Made by a program: the position numbers and the translations under genes. The notes under the pieces were generated by a model. That model had not been told where the DNA came from. It did not search any database and saw nothing but the letters and a program-made list of their open reading frames with translations. 44,723 bases of DNA from a virus: positions 1 through 44,723 of IMG/VR virus record IMGVR_UViG_3300010885_052779; one strand, written 5' to 3'. Positions 34,960 to 40,034 of this stretch are shown here, piece by piece (position 1 is the first letter of the stretch; each line of letters starts with the position of its first letter).

Positions 34960-34984
34960 CTCCTACGTCGCCCAAAGCACTGGG
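34960..34984 (+). promoter_or_regulatory. Element A copy 4
   Basis: CTCCTACGTCG (only copy with A at the variable loop base), stem GGC/GCC, then TGGG at the usual distance. Confidence 0.62.
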
Positions 34985-35123
34985 CGTTGACGCTCTGCCA
35001 TCTCCGTTGGTAGAGACTAGCTTTAAAACACGGGGAGTCCCAGGTCGGCCTTACGGGCTTGGATAAGACTATTGGCAGAAGGACAGATTCCCACTACTAG
35101 GCCGGTAGTGGGTTTCTTTTTTT
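34982..35123 (+). ncRNA. Structured non-coding RNA cassette 3
   Basis: About 140 nt from element A copy 4 to a terminator, with no credible gene. Local complementarity is high but no family is recognised. Confidence 0.45.
35090..35123 (+). terminator. Terminator of RNA cassette 3
   Basis: CCCACTAC / GTAGTGGG stem, followed by TTTCTTTTTTT. Confidence 0.88.
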
Positions 35124-35126
35124 GGC

Positions 35127-35151
35127 CTCCTTCGTCGGCCAGAGATTATGA
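35127..35151 (+). promoter_or_regulatory. Element A copy 5
   Basis: CTCCTTCGTCG, ten bases, ATGAGG; stem GGCC/GGCC. The presumed transcript opens with the hairpin GAGGC-ACTTTC-GCCTC. Confidence 0.68.
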
Positions 35152-35171
35152 GGCACTTTCGCCTCTCGGTC

Positions 35172-35188
35172 CTTAGGAGGACACCATG
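35172..35188 (+). promoter_or_regulatory. Palindromic ribosome binding site
   Basis: GTCCTTAGGAGGACACC then ATG: the AGGAGG core lies in a self-complementary GTCCT/AGGAC unit. Nearly the same cassette precedes the genes at 37448 and 38404. Confidence 0.6.
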
Positions 35189-35398
35189 AAGGCAGGTAAG
35201 TATCACTCGTACGACTGGCGAACCGAGCGGGATGCGGATGCTGATAGGAGCGTCTTCGTCCAGGCCTGGAAAGCCAAGTTCCCTGGGGTCGTGCCGCAGT
35301 TCGCCATCATCCTGGATGACGGCAGTTGCCACTGGTGGAACGAATGGCCAGACGGGCGGACTCGGCGGCTTCCGCCTAGCACATTCAAGATCGGCTAA
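35186..35398 (+). CDS. Small unknown protein, 70 aa
   Basis: 70 residues, basic N-terminus, Trp-rich middle (CHWWNEWPDG near 49-58). No family recognised and no membrane helix. The start at 35186 is fixed by the strong AGGAGG site. The gene forms its own unit: element A copy 5, a 5' hairpin, ribosome binding site, gene, and a terminator 5 bp after the stop. This single-gene layout repeats in the next units and suggests individually controlled early host-takeover genes, although the function cannot be told from the sequence. Confidence 0.8.
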   Translation: MKAGKYHSYDWRTERDADADRSVFVQAWKAKFPGVVPQFAIILDDGSCHWWNEWPDGRTRRLPPSTFKIG

Positions 35399-35403
35399 AG
35401 ATA

Positions 35404-35435
35404 GACCCTCGGCTTCGGTTGGGGGTTTTTCTTTT
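35404..35435 (+). terminator. Terminator, GGCTTCGG family
   Basis: ACCCTCGGCTTCGGTTGGGGGT and a T-rich tail. The same loop and stem pattern recurs in three terminators downstream. Confidence 0.88.
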
Positions 35436-35438
35436 CTC

Positions 35439-35446
35439 ACTCCGCT
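35439..35446 (+). promoter_or_regulatory. Element B copy
   Basis: ACTCCGCTACACAGTGGGG immediately after the terminator; it leads into a C module. Confidence 0.42.
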
Positions 35447-35459
35447 ACACAGTGGGGTG

Positions 35460-35525
35460 GCTCCAGCTCCCGGACTCTTCGGCGGTCAGCAGGTAGGAAC
35501 CCAATAGCAAAAAGAGGCGAAAAAA
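35460..35525 (+). repeat. Element C copy 1
   Basis: Begins CTCCAGCTCCCGGAC, includes CGGCGGTCAG and ends CAAAAAGAGGCGAAAAA (35508-35520 core). Three copies of this layout occur in the window (also 36651-36716 and 42332-42403). Function unknown. Confidence 0.5.
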
Positions 35526-35530
35526 TATAG

Positions 35531-35538
35531 ACTCCGCT
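35531..35538 (+). promoter_or_regulatory. Element B copy, extended
   Basis: Within ATAGACTCCGCTATAGGCCG, which resembles the T7 promoter core (GACTCACTATAGG). It shares the extension CTATRGGCCGG with the copy at 36631. Confidence 0.48.
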
Positions 35539-35577
35539 ATAGGCCGGAAAGGTTATATCAACTAGTAGTGTTGAGAG

Positions 35578-35602
35578 CTCCTGCGTCGCCTAAGTGTTGT
35601 GA
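35578..35602 (+). promoter_or_regulatory. Element A copy 6
   Basis: CTCCTGCGTCG, ten bases, GTGAGG; the stem is weaker (two pairs). A GAGG/CCTC hairpin follows. Confidence 0.62.
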
Positions 35603-35856
35603 GGTAATCGCGGACCTCTTAGTCATGTTCCAACCCTGGGGAGCATGATGAGCCTAGTTAGACAAGGCAAAACGAACAAAGGGAGTAGGTGTCCATCCGC
35701 CGAAGTTAAGAGCACCTGTACGCGGGACTCGGGATGGAACTCATGTGCTGGATCTCCTAAGGAGGCACATGTTTAAACAGAAGAGGGGATGACCTGCGCA
35801 TGTCACAAAACTGCCCCAATTTTAACCCTCTGGCTTCGGTCGGAGGGTTTTTCTTT
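35600..35856 (+). ncRNA. Long structured leader / RNA with switch-like pairing and sequestered ribosome binding site
   Basis: About 255 nt between element A copy 6 and a terminator. GGGATGGAAC (35731-35740) can pair either with GTTCCAACCC (35627-35636) or, in part, with TCCATCC (35692-35698), two mutually exclusive helices. Downstream, ATGTGC...CTCCT / GGAG...GCACAT (35743-35770) folds the AGGAGG of a seven-codon frame into a stem. This is the layout of a riboregulator, but no known class is recognised. Confidence 0.45.
35769..35792 (+). CDS. Seven-codon leader peptide candidate (MFKQKRG)
   Basis: ATG preceded by CTAAGGAGGCAC, then seven sense codons and TGA that overlaps another ATG (ATGA). 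The strong but foldable ribosome binding site is the only evidence for translation. If real it would be a sensor or leader peptide rather than a functional protein. The ATG at 35789 opens a frame that runs through the terminator and is unlikely to be used. Confidence 0.3.
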   Translation: MFKQKRG

Positions 35857-35857
35857 T
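35825..35857 (+). terminator. Terminator, GGCTTCGG family
   Basis: ACCCTCTGGCTTCGGTCGGAGGGT followed by TTTTCTTTT. Confidence 0.88.
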
Positions 35858-35860
35858 GGC

Positions 35861-35885
35861 CTCCTGCGTCGTCCAGAGAAAGTGG
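35861..35885 (+). promoter_or_regulatory. Element A copy 7
   Basis: CTCCTGCGTCG, ten bases, GTGGG; stem with one mismatch (GGCC/GTCC). The transcript 5' hairpin would be GGGC-AACTTTC-GCCC. Confidence 0.65.
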
Positions 35886-35915
35886 GCAACTTTCGCCCCA
35901 AACGGAGAAGAGAAC

Positions 35916-36095
35916 ATGCAGTACGATCTTACAGTGACACAAAGCCCCAGCGGACTCGTATACTTTCGGGTATACAGCAAAGAGACCGGTGATTGCAAGT
36001 GCATCCTGAGCATCGACCCCAAGGACGGGTCTCTCGAGGCGGCAACGGGTGACGAGGAGTTCACGGGCTACTCCATCGTTGGAGAACTCGTCTAA
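35916..36095 (+). CDS. Small unknown protein, 59 aa
   Basis: Starts at ATG 35916 with GGAG ten bases upstream; the frame is open further upstream, but that would place the promoter-like element inside the coding sequence. The sequence is polar with alternating strands (YDLTVTQSPSGLVYFRVYS), two Cys as CKC, and an acidic C-terminal half. It looks like a small beta-rich protein. No family recognised. It is a single-gene unit between element A copy 7 and a terminator, the same arrangement as its neighbours. Confidence 0.78.
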   Translation: MQYDLTVTQSPSGLVYFRVYSKETGDCKCILSIDPKDGSLEAATGDEEFTGYSIVGELV

Positions 36096-36109
36096 GAGAG
36101 ACCCTGGCT

Positions 36110-36129
36110 TCGGCTGGGGTTTCTTTTTT
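36110..36129 (+). terminator. Terminator, GGCTTCGG family
   Basis: ACCCTGGCTTCGGCTGGGGT then TTCTTTTTT. Confidence 0.85.
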
Positions 36130-36133
36130 CAGG

Positions 36134-36158
36134 CTCCTTCGTCGCCCAAGGAAAATGG
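36134..36158 (+). promoter_or_regulatory. Element A copy 8
   Basis: CTCCTTCGTCG, ten bases, ATGGG; stem GGC/GCC. A GGGT-AATGTC-ACCC hairpin follows. Confidence 0.67.
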
Positions 36159-36189
36159 GTAATGTCACCCTTCCTTTACGGAGTCGAAG

Positions 36190-36594
36190 ATGAACAGTGT
36201 CAATTTTGTCGGGTTTCTTACTTCCACCCATAAGGAAGTGGGCGATGTCCTCTGTGTCGTCGTGAAGAGTGTCGATGGGAACAGTGCTCCCACTGTGCGT
36301 TTCACGGGCAAGCAGCGTGAGGCTCTCAAGAAGTGGGGCACCCCCGGACGTCTTGTGAGCATCAGTGGCAGCTTCGGAACGGAGGTGAATGGCAAGGTGA
36401 AGGACTCCTTCATCGCCTGCGCCTACAGCCGTTTCTTGGACAAGCAGGAGACTGTGGCTAAGGCTGCTGCTCCTGTTGCGGCACCTGTCGTGGCTGCTGC
36501 ACCTGTCAAGGCTGCAAAGGCTCCCAAGGCTGCAAAGGCCACAAAGGCTGCTCCTCCCGCGAATGTCGATCCTGACGACGTTCCGTGGGCGTAA
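36190..36594 (+). CDS. SSB-like OB-fold protein with acidic C-terminal tip
   Basis: 134 residues. The first 85 look like an OB-fold: NFVGFLTSTHKEVGDVLCVVV, then GRLVSISGSFGTEVNGKVKDSF and ACAYSRFLD, the strand pattern of single-stranded DNA-binding proteins. Residues 88-125 form an Ala/Pro/Lys linker, and the end DPDDVPWA mimics the acidic tip of SSB (DDDIPF) that recruits partner proteins. The start follows GGAGTCGAAG. It is less typical than the SSB at 40943, so it may be a specialised second single-strand binder or a decoy of the host SSB interactome. It sits alone between element A copy 8 and a terminator. Confidence 0.65.
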   Translation: MNSVNFVGFLTSTHKEVGDVLCVVVKSVDGNSAPTVRFTGKQREALKKWGTPGRLVSISGSFGTEVNGKVKDSFIACAYSRFLDKQETVAKAAAPVAAPVVAAAPVKAAKAPKAAKATKAAPPANVDPDDVPWA

Positions 36595-36596
36595 CT

Positions 36597-36629
36597 AACC
36601 CCTGGCTTCGGCTGGGGGTTCTTTTTCTT
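36597..36629 (+). terminator. Terminator, GGCTTCGG family
   Basis: AACCCCTGGCTTCGGCTGGGG and GTTCTTTTTCTT. Confidence 0.88.
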
Positions 36630-36630
36630 G

Positions 36631-36638
36631 ACTCCGCT
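36631..36638 (+). promoter_or_regulatory. Element B copy, extended
   Basis: GACTCCGCTATGGGCCGG right after the terminator; matches the copy at 35531 over 16 of 18 positions or better. Confidence 0.48.
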
Positions 36639-36650
36639 ATGGGCCGGTGC

Positions 36651-36716
36651 AGTTCCAGCTCCGAGACGTCTGGCGGCTGTCAGGGAGAAGACCATCATCA
36701 AAAAGAGGCGAAAATA
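36651..36716 (+). repeat. Element C copy 2
   Basis: GTTCCAGCTCCGAGACG, then GGCGGCTGTCAG and CAAAAAGAGGCGAAAA (core 36699-36711). It lies between element B at 36631 and element A copy 9. Confidence 0.5.
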
Positions 36717-36722
36717 AATGGG

Positions 36723-36747
36723 CTCCTGCGTCGCCTAGGTACAGTGA
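36723..36747 (+). promoter_or_regulatory. Element A copy 9
   Basis: CTCCTGCGTCG, ten bases, GTGAGG; stem GGC/GCC. A GAGG-GTTTGT-CCTC hairpin follows. Confidence 0.68.
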
Positions 36748-36776
36748 GGGTTTGTCCTCGTTGCCAGGAGTCTGTC

Positions 36777-36917
36777 ATGTTTGAGAAAGTGTCGCTTGAA
36801 GACTGTTACGGTATCGCTGTGGGTGGTGAGGACGAGATGATCGCCCGCATCGACGAGGCCAATGAGTACGTGTACAACCACGATGAGTTGGATGACTTCG
36901 ACTACAGCGAAGGTTGA
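36777..36917 (+). CDS. Small acidic protein, 46 aa
   Basis: 46 residues, strongly acidic (NHDELDDFDYSEG at the end), so it could act as a DNA mimic or bind a basic partner; this is speculation from charge alone. The start ATG at 36777 follows AGGAGTCTGTC, identical to the internal site at 24069 in the giant frame, which ties the two to the same genome-specific start signal. A terminator-like hairpin follows the stop at once. No family recognised. Confidence 0.75.
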   Translation: MFEKVSLEDCYGIAVGGEDEMIARIDEANEYVYNHDELDDFDYSEG

Positions 36918-36919
36918 AG

Positions 36920-36948
36920 AGATGGCCCGAAAGGGTCTTTTCTTTTCT
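36920..36948 (+). terminator. Weak terminator
   Basis: GGCCC-GAAA-GGGTC hairpin (short stem) with TTTTCTTTT. Confidence 0.65.
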
Positions 36949-36961
36949 AAGACAAAGGGGC

Positions 36962-36986
36962 CTCCTGCGTCGGCCATATGTCTTGA
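36962..36986 (+). promoter_or_regulatory. Element A copy 10
   Basis: CTCCTGCGTCG, ten bases, TTGAG; stem GGCC/GGCC. Drives the tRNA-like RNA region and perhaps the genes from 37448, since no further copy is found before 40668. Confidence 0.64.
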
Positions 36987-36989
36987 GTC

Positions 36990-37260
36990 TCGGCTCTACA
37001 GTTTACGGCGTCGAGTAGGTTACATTGCGAATAATAGGGGATGTAAACCCTATTGCTCGTACTGCAAGACGTCATCCTTTGAGAGTTTACTAGTAAAATC
37101 ATAAGTGCGCCTGCCGCTTATGGGAACCTAGTGAGAGTCAGGGTTGCAAACCTGGCTATAACAAATAGGCTGACTATTATGGGACCCTGCCCTGGTAGTT
37201 ATATGAACATGGGGTGGTCTGCTGCAGCGGGCCTTTGATCAGTCGGGTGTTCGCTATACA
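36990..37260 (+). ncRNA. Structured non-coding stretch upstream of the tRNA-like RNA
   Basis: No credible gene. Strong local hairpins: GGATG...CATCC, ATAAG...CTTAT (extendable to seven pairs) and AGTCAGG-GTTGCAAA-CCTGGCT (seven pairs, one G-T). No canonical tRNA could be fitted. It probably forms part of a long processed transcript from element A copy 10. Confidence 0.35.
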
Positions 37261-37376
37261 GATACTGAACGGGTGACCACGCCCACAGTTGAGTGCAAGG
37301 CTCAGCAATTAGGATTCCTACGAGAAGGGTTCAATCCCCTTTTTCATCGGCCACATGCCATGTAGGGTTCAGTATC
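37261..37376 (+). ncRNA. tRNA-like RNA with 10-bp closing stem
   Basis: GATACTGAAC (37261-37270) pairs perfectly with GTTCAGTATC (37367-37376). Inside are GGGTG-ACCA-CGCCC (37271-37284), GTTGAG-TGCAAGG-CTCAGC with a seven-base loop (37288-37306), and AAGGG-TTCAATC-CCCTT (37325-37341), a textbook T-arm. The arm order imitates a tRNA, but the D-like loop is four bases, the acceptor is ten pairs, and about 25 extra bases follow the T-arm, so it is not an ordinary tRNA. Confidence 0.5.
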
Positions 37377-37380
37377 AGCG

Positions 37381-37416
37381 CAATGTATGGCTATGGGTTC
37401 GAGTCCCATATGATTG
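37381..37416 (+). ncRNA. Orphan T-arm minihelix 1
   Basis: ATGGG-TTCGAGT-CCCAT, a perfect T-arm, flanked by CAAT (37381-37384) and ATTG (37413-37416). No D or anticodon arm can be fitted upstream. Confidence 0.4.
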
Positions 37417-37430
37417 AATTACTTTACACC

Positions 37431-37450
37431 GTCCTAAGGAGGACAACATG
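37431..37450 (+). promoter_or_regulatory. Palindromic ribosome binding site
   Basis: GTCCTAAGGAGGACAAC then ATG: second copy of the palindromic AGGAGG cassette. Confidence 0.6.
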
Positions 37451-38026
37451 GATAAGAGCATGATCTTCAATTTCAATACCGTTGTCTTGTTTGCGACCGA
37501 GATCGCCAAGAGGATGAACTTCCTGGGATACGATACGACCTACAGCGTCTCTATGACCGAGTTCAGTGGCCCGACCATCTCGGCTGCCATCAGGGGCAAC
37601 ACCGAGAAAGAAGGGTGGTACATTGTGGAGCACGGGATGTTCCATGATGCGCACAAAGGCTTCGAGGTCAATTTCACGATTGGCCTCCCCAGCGCAGAGG
37701 GTGAGTACATCTCCGAGTGGGTGAAGGCCAAGATCAACAGGATCCGCCTCCGTGACTGCTTGGAGATCAACGAGACCCTGTACTCCGTTCCGACTCTGGA
37801 AGTTTACTCGGAGCGGTTTGGAGGGACGTATGCTTTCTACAGTGCAATCCCCACCTTGACGAAACACTTCGACTTCACGGTCAAGAACGTCAAGGGTGAC
37901 ATGGATGGCCTCATCGATCTGTTCTGGGGACAGAAGGGCCTCCTCAGCAAGATTGAAGACCCCGACTGTGCAATCGAAGAGTTCAACAACCTCCTGGTTG
38001 AGTTGGGCGATTCTGTCTCGTCCTAG
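37448..38026 (+). CDS. Unknown protein, 192 aa
   Basis: 192 residues, soluble, mixed alpha/beta, no membrane helix, Cys only at scattered positions. There is an acidic stretch near the C-terminus (IEDPDCAIEEFNNLLVELGD). The start is set by a strong AGGAGG site. No family recognised. The gene is flanked on both sides by tRNA-like non-coding RNA (37261-37416 and 38114-38154), which may mean that RNA processing releases its messenger. Role unknown. Confidence 0.82.
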   Translation: MDKSMIFNFNTVVLFATEIAKRMNFLGYDTTYSVSMTEFSGPTISAAIRGNTEKEGWYIVEHGMFHDAHKGFEVNFTIGLPSAEGEYISEWVKAKINRIRLRDCLEINETLYSVPTLEVYSERFGGTYAFYSAIPTLTKHFDFTVKNVKGDMDGLIDLFWGQKGLLSKIEDPDCAIEEFNNLLVELGDSVSS

Positions 38027-38113
38027 TAGTCCAATAGGTCCACAGCCTGCAACCTGCCCGTTGGTAGGCTAACCTATCAGATGTCATGTCTGGTAGCCAC
38101 AAAGGCTGCATCA
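38027..38113 (+). ncRNA. Structured non-coding stretch
   Basis: AGCCT-g-CAAC...GTTG-gt-AGGCT and CAGA-TGTCATG-TCTG (seven-base loop) and AGCC-ACAAA-GGCT hairpins between two genes. No known RNA family. Confidence 0.35.
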
Positions 38114-38154
38114 CTTCCTTATGGTAATAGATAGGTTCGAATCCTATCAGGAAG
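38114..38154 (+). ncRNA. Orphan T-arm minihelix 2 (acceptor plus T-arm without tRNA body)
   Basis: CTTCCT (38114-38119) pairs with AGGAAG (38149-38154), enclosing GATAGG-TTCGAAT-CCTATC, a perfect T-arm, with only a ten-base bridge on the 5' side. This is the top half of a tRNA with the D and anticodon arms absent. Confidence 0.45.
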
Positions 38155-38181
38155 ACTTTACCCCCTTATATAGGTGACAAG

Positions 38182-38385
38182 ATGAAACATGTGCCCGGAC
38201 ATAGTTCGATGGATGAGCAGGCTATGGAGACTGTAATCTCTCATGGGAAGTTTCTTCTTGAGAGAGCAAATGCAGTACTACATTTATATCCCCAGCTCCA
38301 AGAGTATAGGGATGCACTGGTAGAGATGCAGAAGTATGCCGAGAAGGCAATGGATAATGGACACTTCCCCGATTCCGACCTCTAA
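38182..38385 (+). CDS. Small helical protein, 67 aa
   Basis: 67 residues, mostly helical with heptad-like spacing (HGKFLLERANAVLHLYPQLQEYRDALVEMQKYAEKAM), suggesting a short coiled coil or helical hairpin. AGGTG lies five bases before ATG. It is followed 18 bp later by the next gene with its own palindromic ribosome binding site. No family recognised. Confidence 0.75.
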   Translation: MKHVPGHSSMDEQAMETVISHGKFLLERANAVLHLYPQLQEYRDALVEMQKYAEKAMDNGHFPDSDL

Positions 38386-38387
38386 CG

Positions 38388-38406
38388 TCCTTAGGAGGAC
38401 ACCATG
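38388..38406 (+). promoter_or_regulatory. Palindromic ribosome binding site
   Basis: GTCCTTAGGAGGACACC then ATG: third copy, identical to the one at 35172. Confidence 0.6.
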
Positions 38407-38586
38407 CGAATAAAGCATAACATTATCGTTACGTGGAAAGATTGTGACAAGGGGTGCTGCGAGGACTATAGGGTATTCCAGTTCTCTGGTAGTCCCGGAC
38501 AGGCAATTAGGTTTTCCCAAGAGGTAGCAAAACTTCATCCTACTACATTCCGTATTAGGATCTATCAATACGACAACGAGGAATAA
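38404..38586 (+). CDS. Small unknown protein, 60 aa
   Basis: 60 residues with an N-terminal Cys group (CDKGCC at 14-19), a beta-rich pattern (IIVTWKD, YRVFQFSG, FRIRIYQYD) and the look of a small alpha/beta protein. No family recognised. It ends 2 bp before the next start, whose ribosome binding site (GAGG) overlaps its last codons, so the two are probably co-translated. Confidence 0.75.
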   Translation: MRIKHNIIVTWKDCDKGCCEDYRVFQFSGSPGQAIRFSQEVAKLHPTTFRIRIYQYDNEE

Positions 38587-38588
38587 TC

Positions 38589-39047
38589 ATGAATATGAAT
38601 ACCGTTGAGGATATGCACAAGATCTTGAGAATCCTGGATGCCGAAGTAGCAAAGAGGAAGATTCCTTTTGATGTGATTCCAGAGAGAACAGCGGCGGAGT
38701 ATCGTGCCCTGGCCGAAGACCATGAAGAGTATGTTGCTCTTCTTGCAAGAGAGAGGAAGGTAATCAATGCCTACTTCAATGCCGTTCAGATGCAGGAGTG
38801 GGCACAGAACCACAAGCGCTGGATACAGACGGGATTGAACGGTTATACTACCCATGAGTTGAGCCCTGTTGGCAAAGAGACCCTGAACAGATACCTCAAC
38901 AAAGTAGTTGAGGAAATCTGGTGGGATGCCAATGAGGACCGTCTTGTGACAGAATTCGAAAGTTCCCGCCAGTACCTCGGCGATGATGATCGCAACTTTG
39001 AGTGGTACATCAACAGGGAATATGAAACTTACCTTCAAACCCTCTAA
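38589..39047 (+). CDS. Unknown helical protein, 152 aa
   Basis: 152 residues, rich in Glu/Lys/Arg and aromatic residues, predicted mainly helical; no membrane helix or catalytic motif seen. GAGG seven bases before the ATG supports the start. It belongs to a run of small same-strand genes from 38182 to 40666 with short gaps or overlaps, most likely one transcription unit. Function unknown. Confidence 0.8.
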   Translation: MNMNTVEDMHKILRILDAEVAKRKIPFDVIPERTAAEYRALAEDHEEYVALLARERKVINAYFNAVQMQEWAQNHKRWIQTGLNGYTTHELSPVGKETLNRYLNKVVEEIWWDANEDRLVTEFESSRQYLGDDDRNFEWYINREYETYLQTL

Positions 39048-39058
39048 CAGGAAAAACA

Positions 39059-39232
39059 ATGAAAATGATACCTGTTGATCTTTGGATGAACTTTGATGGA
39101 TGGCTAGACGAAAACTACGATCTTCTTGATAAGGAGTTCGTTGAGATCTATGGAAAGGATGGATCAAGTAAAGACTTTGGCCAGTTCGCTGCAAGTAAAC
39201 ACAATGAATACTGTGAATCCCTTAAGAAGTAA
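39059..39232 (+). CDS. Small unknown protein, 57 aa
   Basis: 57 residues (MKMIPVDLWMNFDGWLDENY...CESLKK), acidic with aromatic residues. AGGAAAAAC precedes the ATG. It sits between two tightly packed genes in the same direction, and the next ribosome binding site overlaps its stop. No family recognised. Confidence 0.65.
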   Translation: MKMIPVDLWMNFDGWLDENYDLLDKEFVEIYGKDGSSKDFGQFAASKHNEYCESLKK

Positions 39233-39242
39233 GAGGTGTACT

Positions 39243-39407
39243 GTGAATAAGTTTATCAATGTGACTGTCCGCGTTCCTACGTCCAACATCGTAATCAGTG
39301 AGTCTCATGACGACATTGATACTGCGATGTGTAGGGGAGAAATTCTGTCTAAGGCCTTGGGCGGTTCTTGGACTATGACCTTCAATGCTAACCAGGTCAA
39401 GATCTAA
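39243..39407 (+). CDS. Small unknown protein, 54 aa, GTG start
   Basis: The start is GTG at 39243, with AAGAGG upstream; a longer in-frame extension would overlap the previous gene heavily. The sequence NKFINVTVRVPTSNIV suggests beta strands, followed by a short helix. The stop overlaps the ATG of a 19-codon frame (TAATG). No family recognised. Confidence 0.65.
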   Translation: MNKFINVTVRVPTSNIVISESHDDIDTAMCRGEILSKALGGSWTMTFNANQVKI

Positions 39408-39466
39408 TGGTCTGGTATACTTGGCAATTTCGTTTCTTCCTTGCCTTTTGGCAACTTTACCTGTGA
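39407..39466 (+). CDS. Tiny hydrophobic peptide, 19 aa
   Basis: MVWYTWQFRFFLAFWQLYL, five Trp/Tyr-rich turns and no acidic residue, starting within the stop of the previous gene (TAATG). Translational coupling and membrane character are the only support. It could insert in the host membrane. Confidence 0.4.
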   Translation: MVWYTWQFRFFLAFWQLYL

Positions 39467-39473
39467 GGTTATA

Positions 39474-39620
39474 ATGCACGAAATTAAGATTGATGATCAT
39501 GTTGTCCAGCTCAATAACTGGCAGTTCGGTACTTTGTTCTTCTTTTGTTTGTCGGGGCTTGGCGCTCTCTCCATGGTTCTCATGGTTATCATCGACATCA
39601 TCCGTTGGAGTATGCAATGA
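39474..39620 (+). CDS. Small single-span membrane protein, 48 aa
   Basis: A polar N-terminus of about 18 residues, then one hydrophobic helix (FGTLFFFCLSGLGALSMVL and onward to IIDII) and a short basic tail (RWSMQ). GAGG six bases upstream of ATG. The stop overlaps the next start (ATGA). It is one of five consecutive tiny membrane-peptide genes. Function unknown; small phage membrane peptides often alter host envelope functions or exclude superinfection. Confidence 0.6.
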   Translation: MHEIKIDDHVVQLNNWQFGTLFFFCLSGLGALSMVLMVIIDIIRWSMQ

Positions 39621-39766
39621 AGATTACATTCAATGTTAACGAGTCCTTCGCTGAGGTTCATAGCCTTGGCTTCGCAACAACTTGCCTTCTTTTTGCCAGT
39701 CTCATCTCTGGCATCTCTTACTGGATCATCGCAGCAGTGATGTTCTTTGATTCCAGTTACGTATAG
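39617..39766 (+). CDS. Small single-span membrane protein, 49 aa
   Basis: The ATG overlaps the previous stop (ATGA). A polar start (MKITFNVNESFAEVHSL) precedes a long hydrophobic helix (ATTCLLFASLISGISYWII to AVMFF). No family recognised. Coupled to its neighbours, so the group is likely expressed together. Confidence 0.6.
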   Translation: MKITFNVNESFAEVHSLGFATTCLLFASLISGISYWIIAAVMFFDSSYV

Positions 39767-39774
39767 GACATATA

Positions 39775-39867
39775 ATGAAGATGACGTTTCTGTATATCCT
39801 GGCAATCACCTTACTTATTACTGTGATCAAGATCATTCAGATCCTTGATCCTACTTACTGGAGTTAG
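39775..39867 (+). CDS. Tiny membrane peptide, 30 aa
   Basis: MKMTFLYILAITLLITVIKI plus ten residues; essentially one hydrophobic helix. AGGAC lies nine bases before ATG. It ends 2 bp before the next start. Too short for homology judgement; supported by spacing, direction and ribosome binding site. Confidence 0.5.
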   Translation: MKMTFLYILAITLLITVIKIIQILDPTYWS

Positions 39868-39869
39868 TC

Positions 39870-40034
39870 ATGAGCAAGACAAAGAAGTTTGAAAAGGTTC
39901 CCCGCCGTGATGTCGCCGCAATGACGCTTGCTTGCGGTGGTTTCAAGAACGGTAACCATGGAGATCCCCGCAAGGAGGAATCCAAGAATGGTTGCCGCAA
40001 GTTCAAGTTCAACAACAATTCCTCGGAGGAATAG
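39870..40034 (+). CDS. Small basic Gly/Asn/Lys-rich protein, 54 aa
   Basis: 54 residues, strongly basic and low in hydrophobic residues (KNGNHGDPRKEESKNGCRKF), two Cys. It probably binds nucleic acid or is disordered. ATG follows GGAG within the end of the previous gene. Its own last codons (TCGGAGGAATAG) supply the ribosome binding site of the following gene, a clear coupling. No family recognised. Confidence 0.62.
   Translation: MSKTKKFEKVPRRDVAAMTLACGGFKNGNHGDPRKEESKNGCRKFKFNNNSSEE

Noticed and set aside
35600-35760. Resemblance to 5S rRNA (GAAGTTAAG and GGGAGTAGGT strings)
   Set aside because: The two strings are in reversed order relative to 5S rRNA and the helices do not match, so it is likely chance.
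37090-37430. Ordinary tRNA genes suggested by several T-loops
   Set aside because: D-arm, anticodon arm and seven-pair acceptor could not be fitted for any of them; reported as tRNA-like structures instead.
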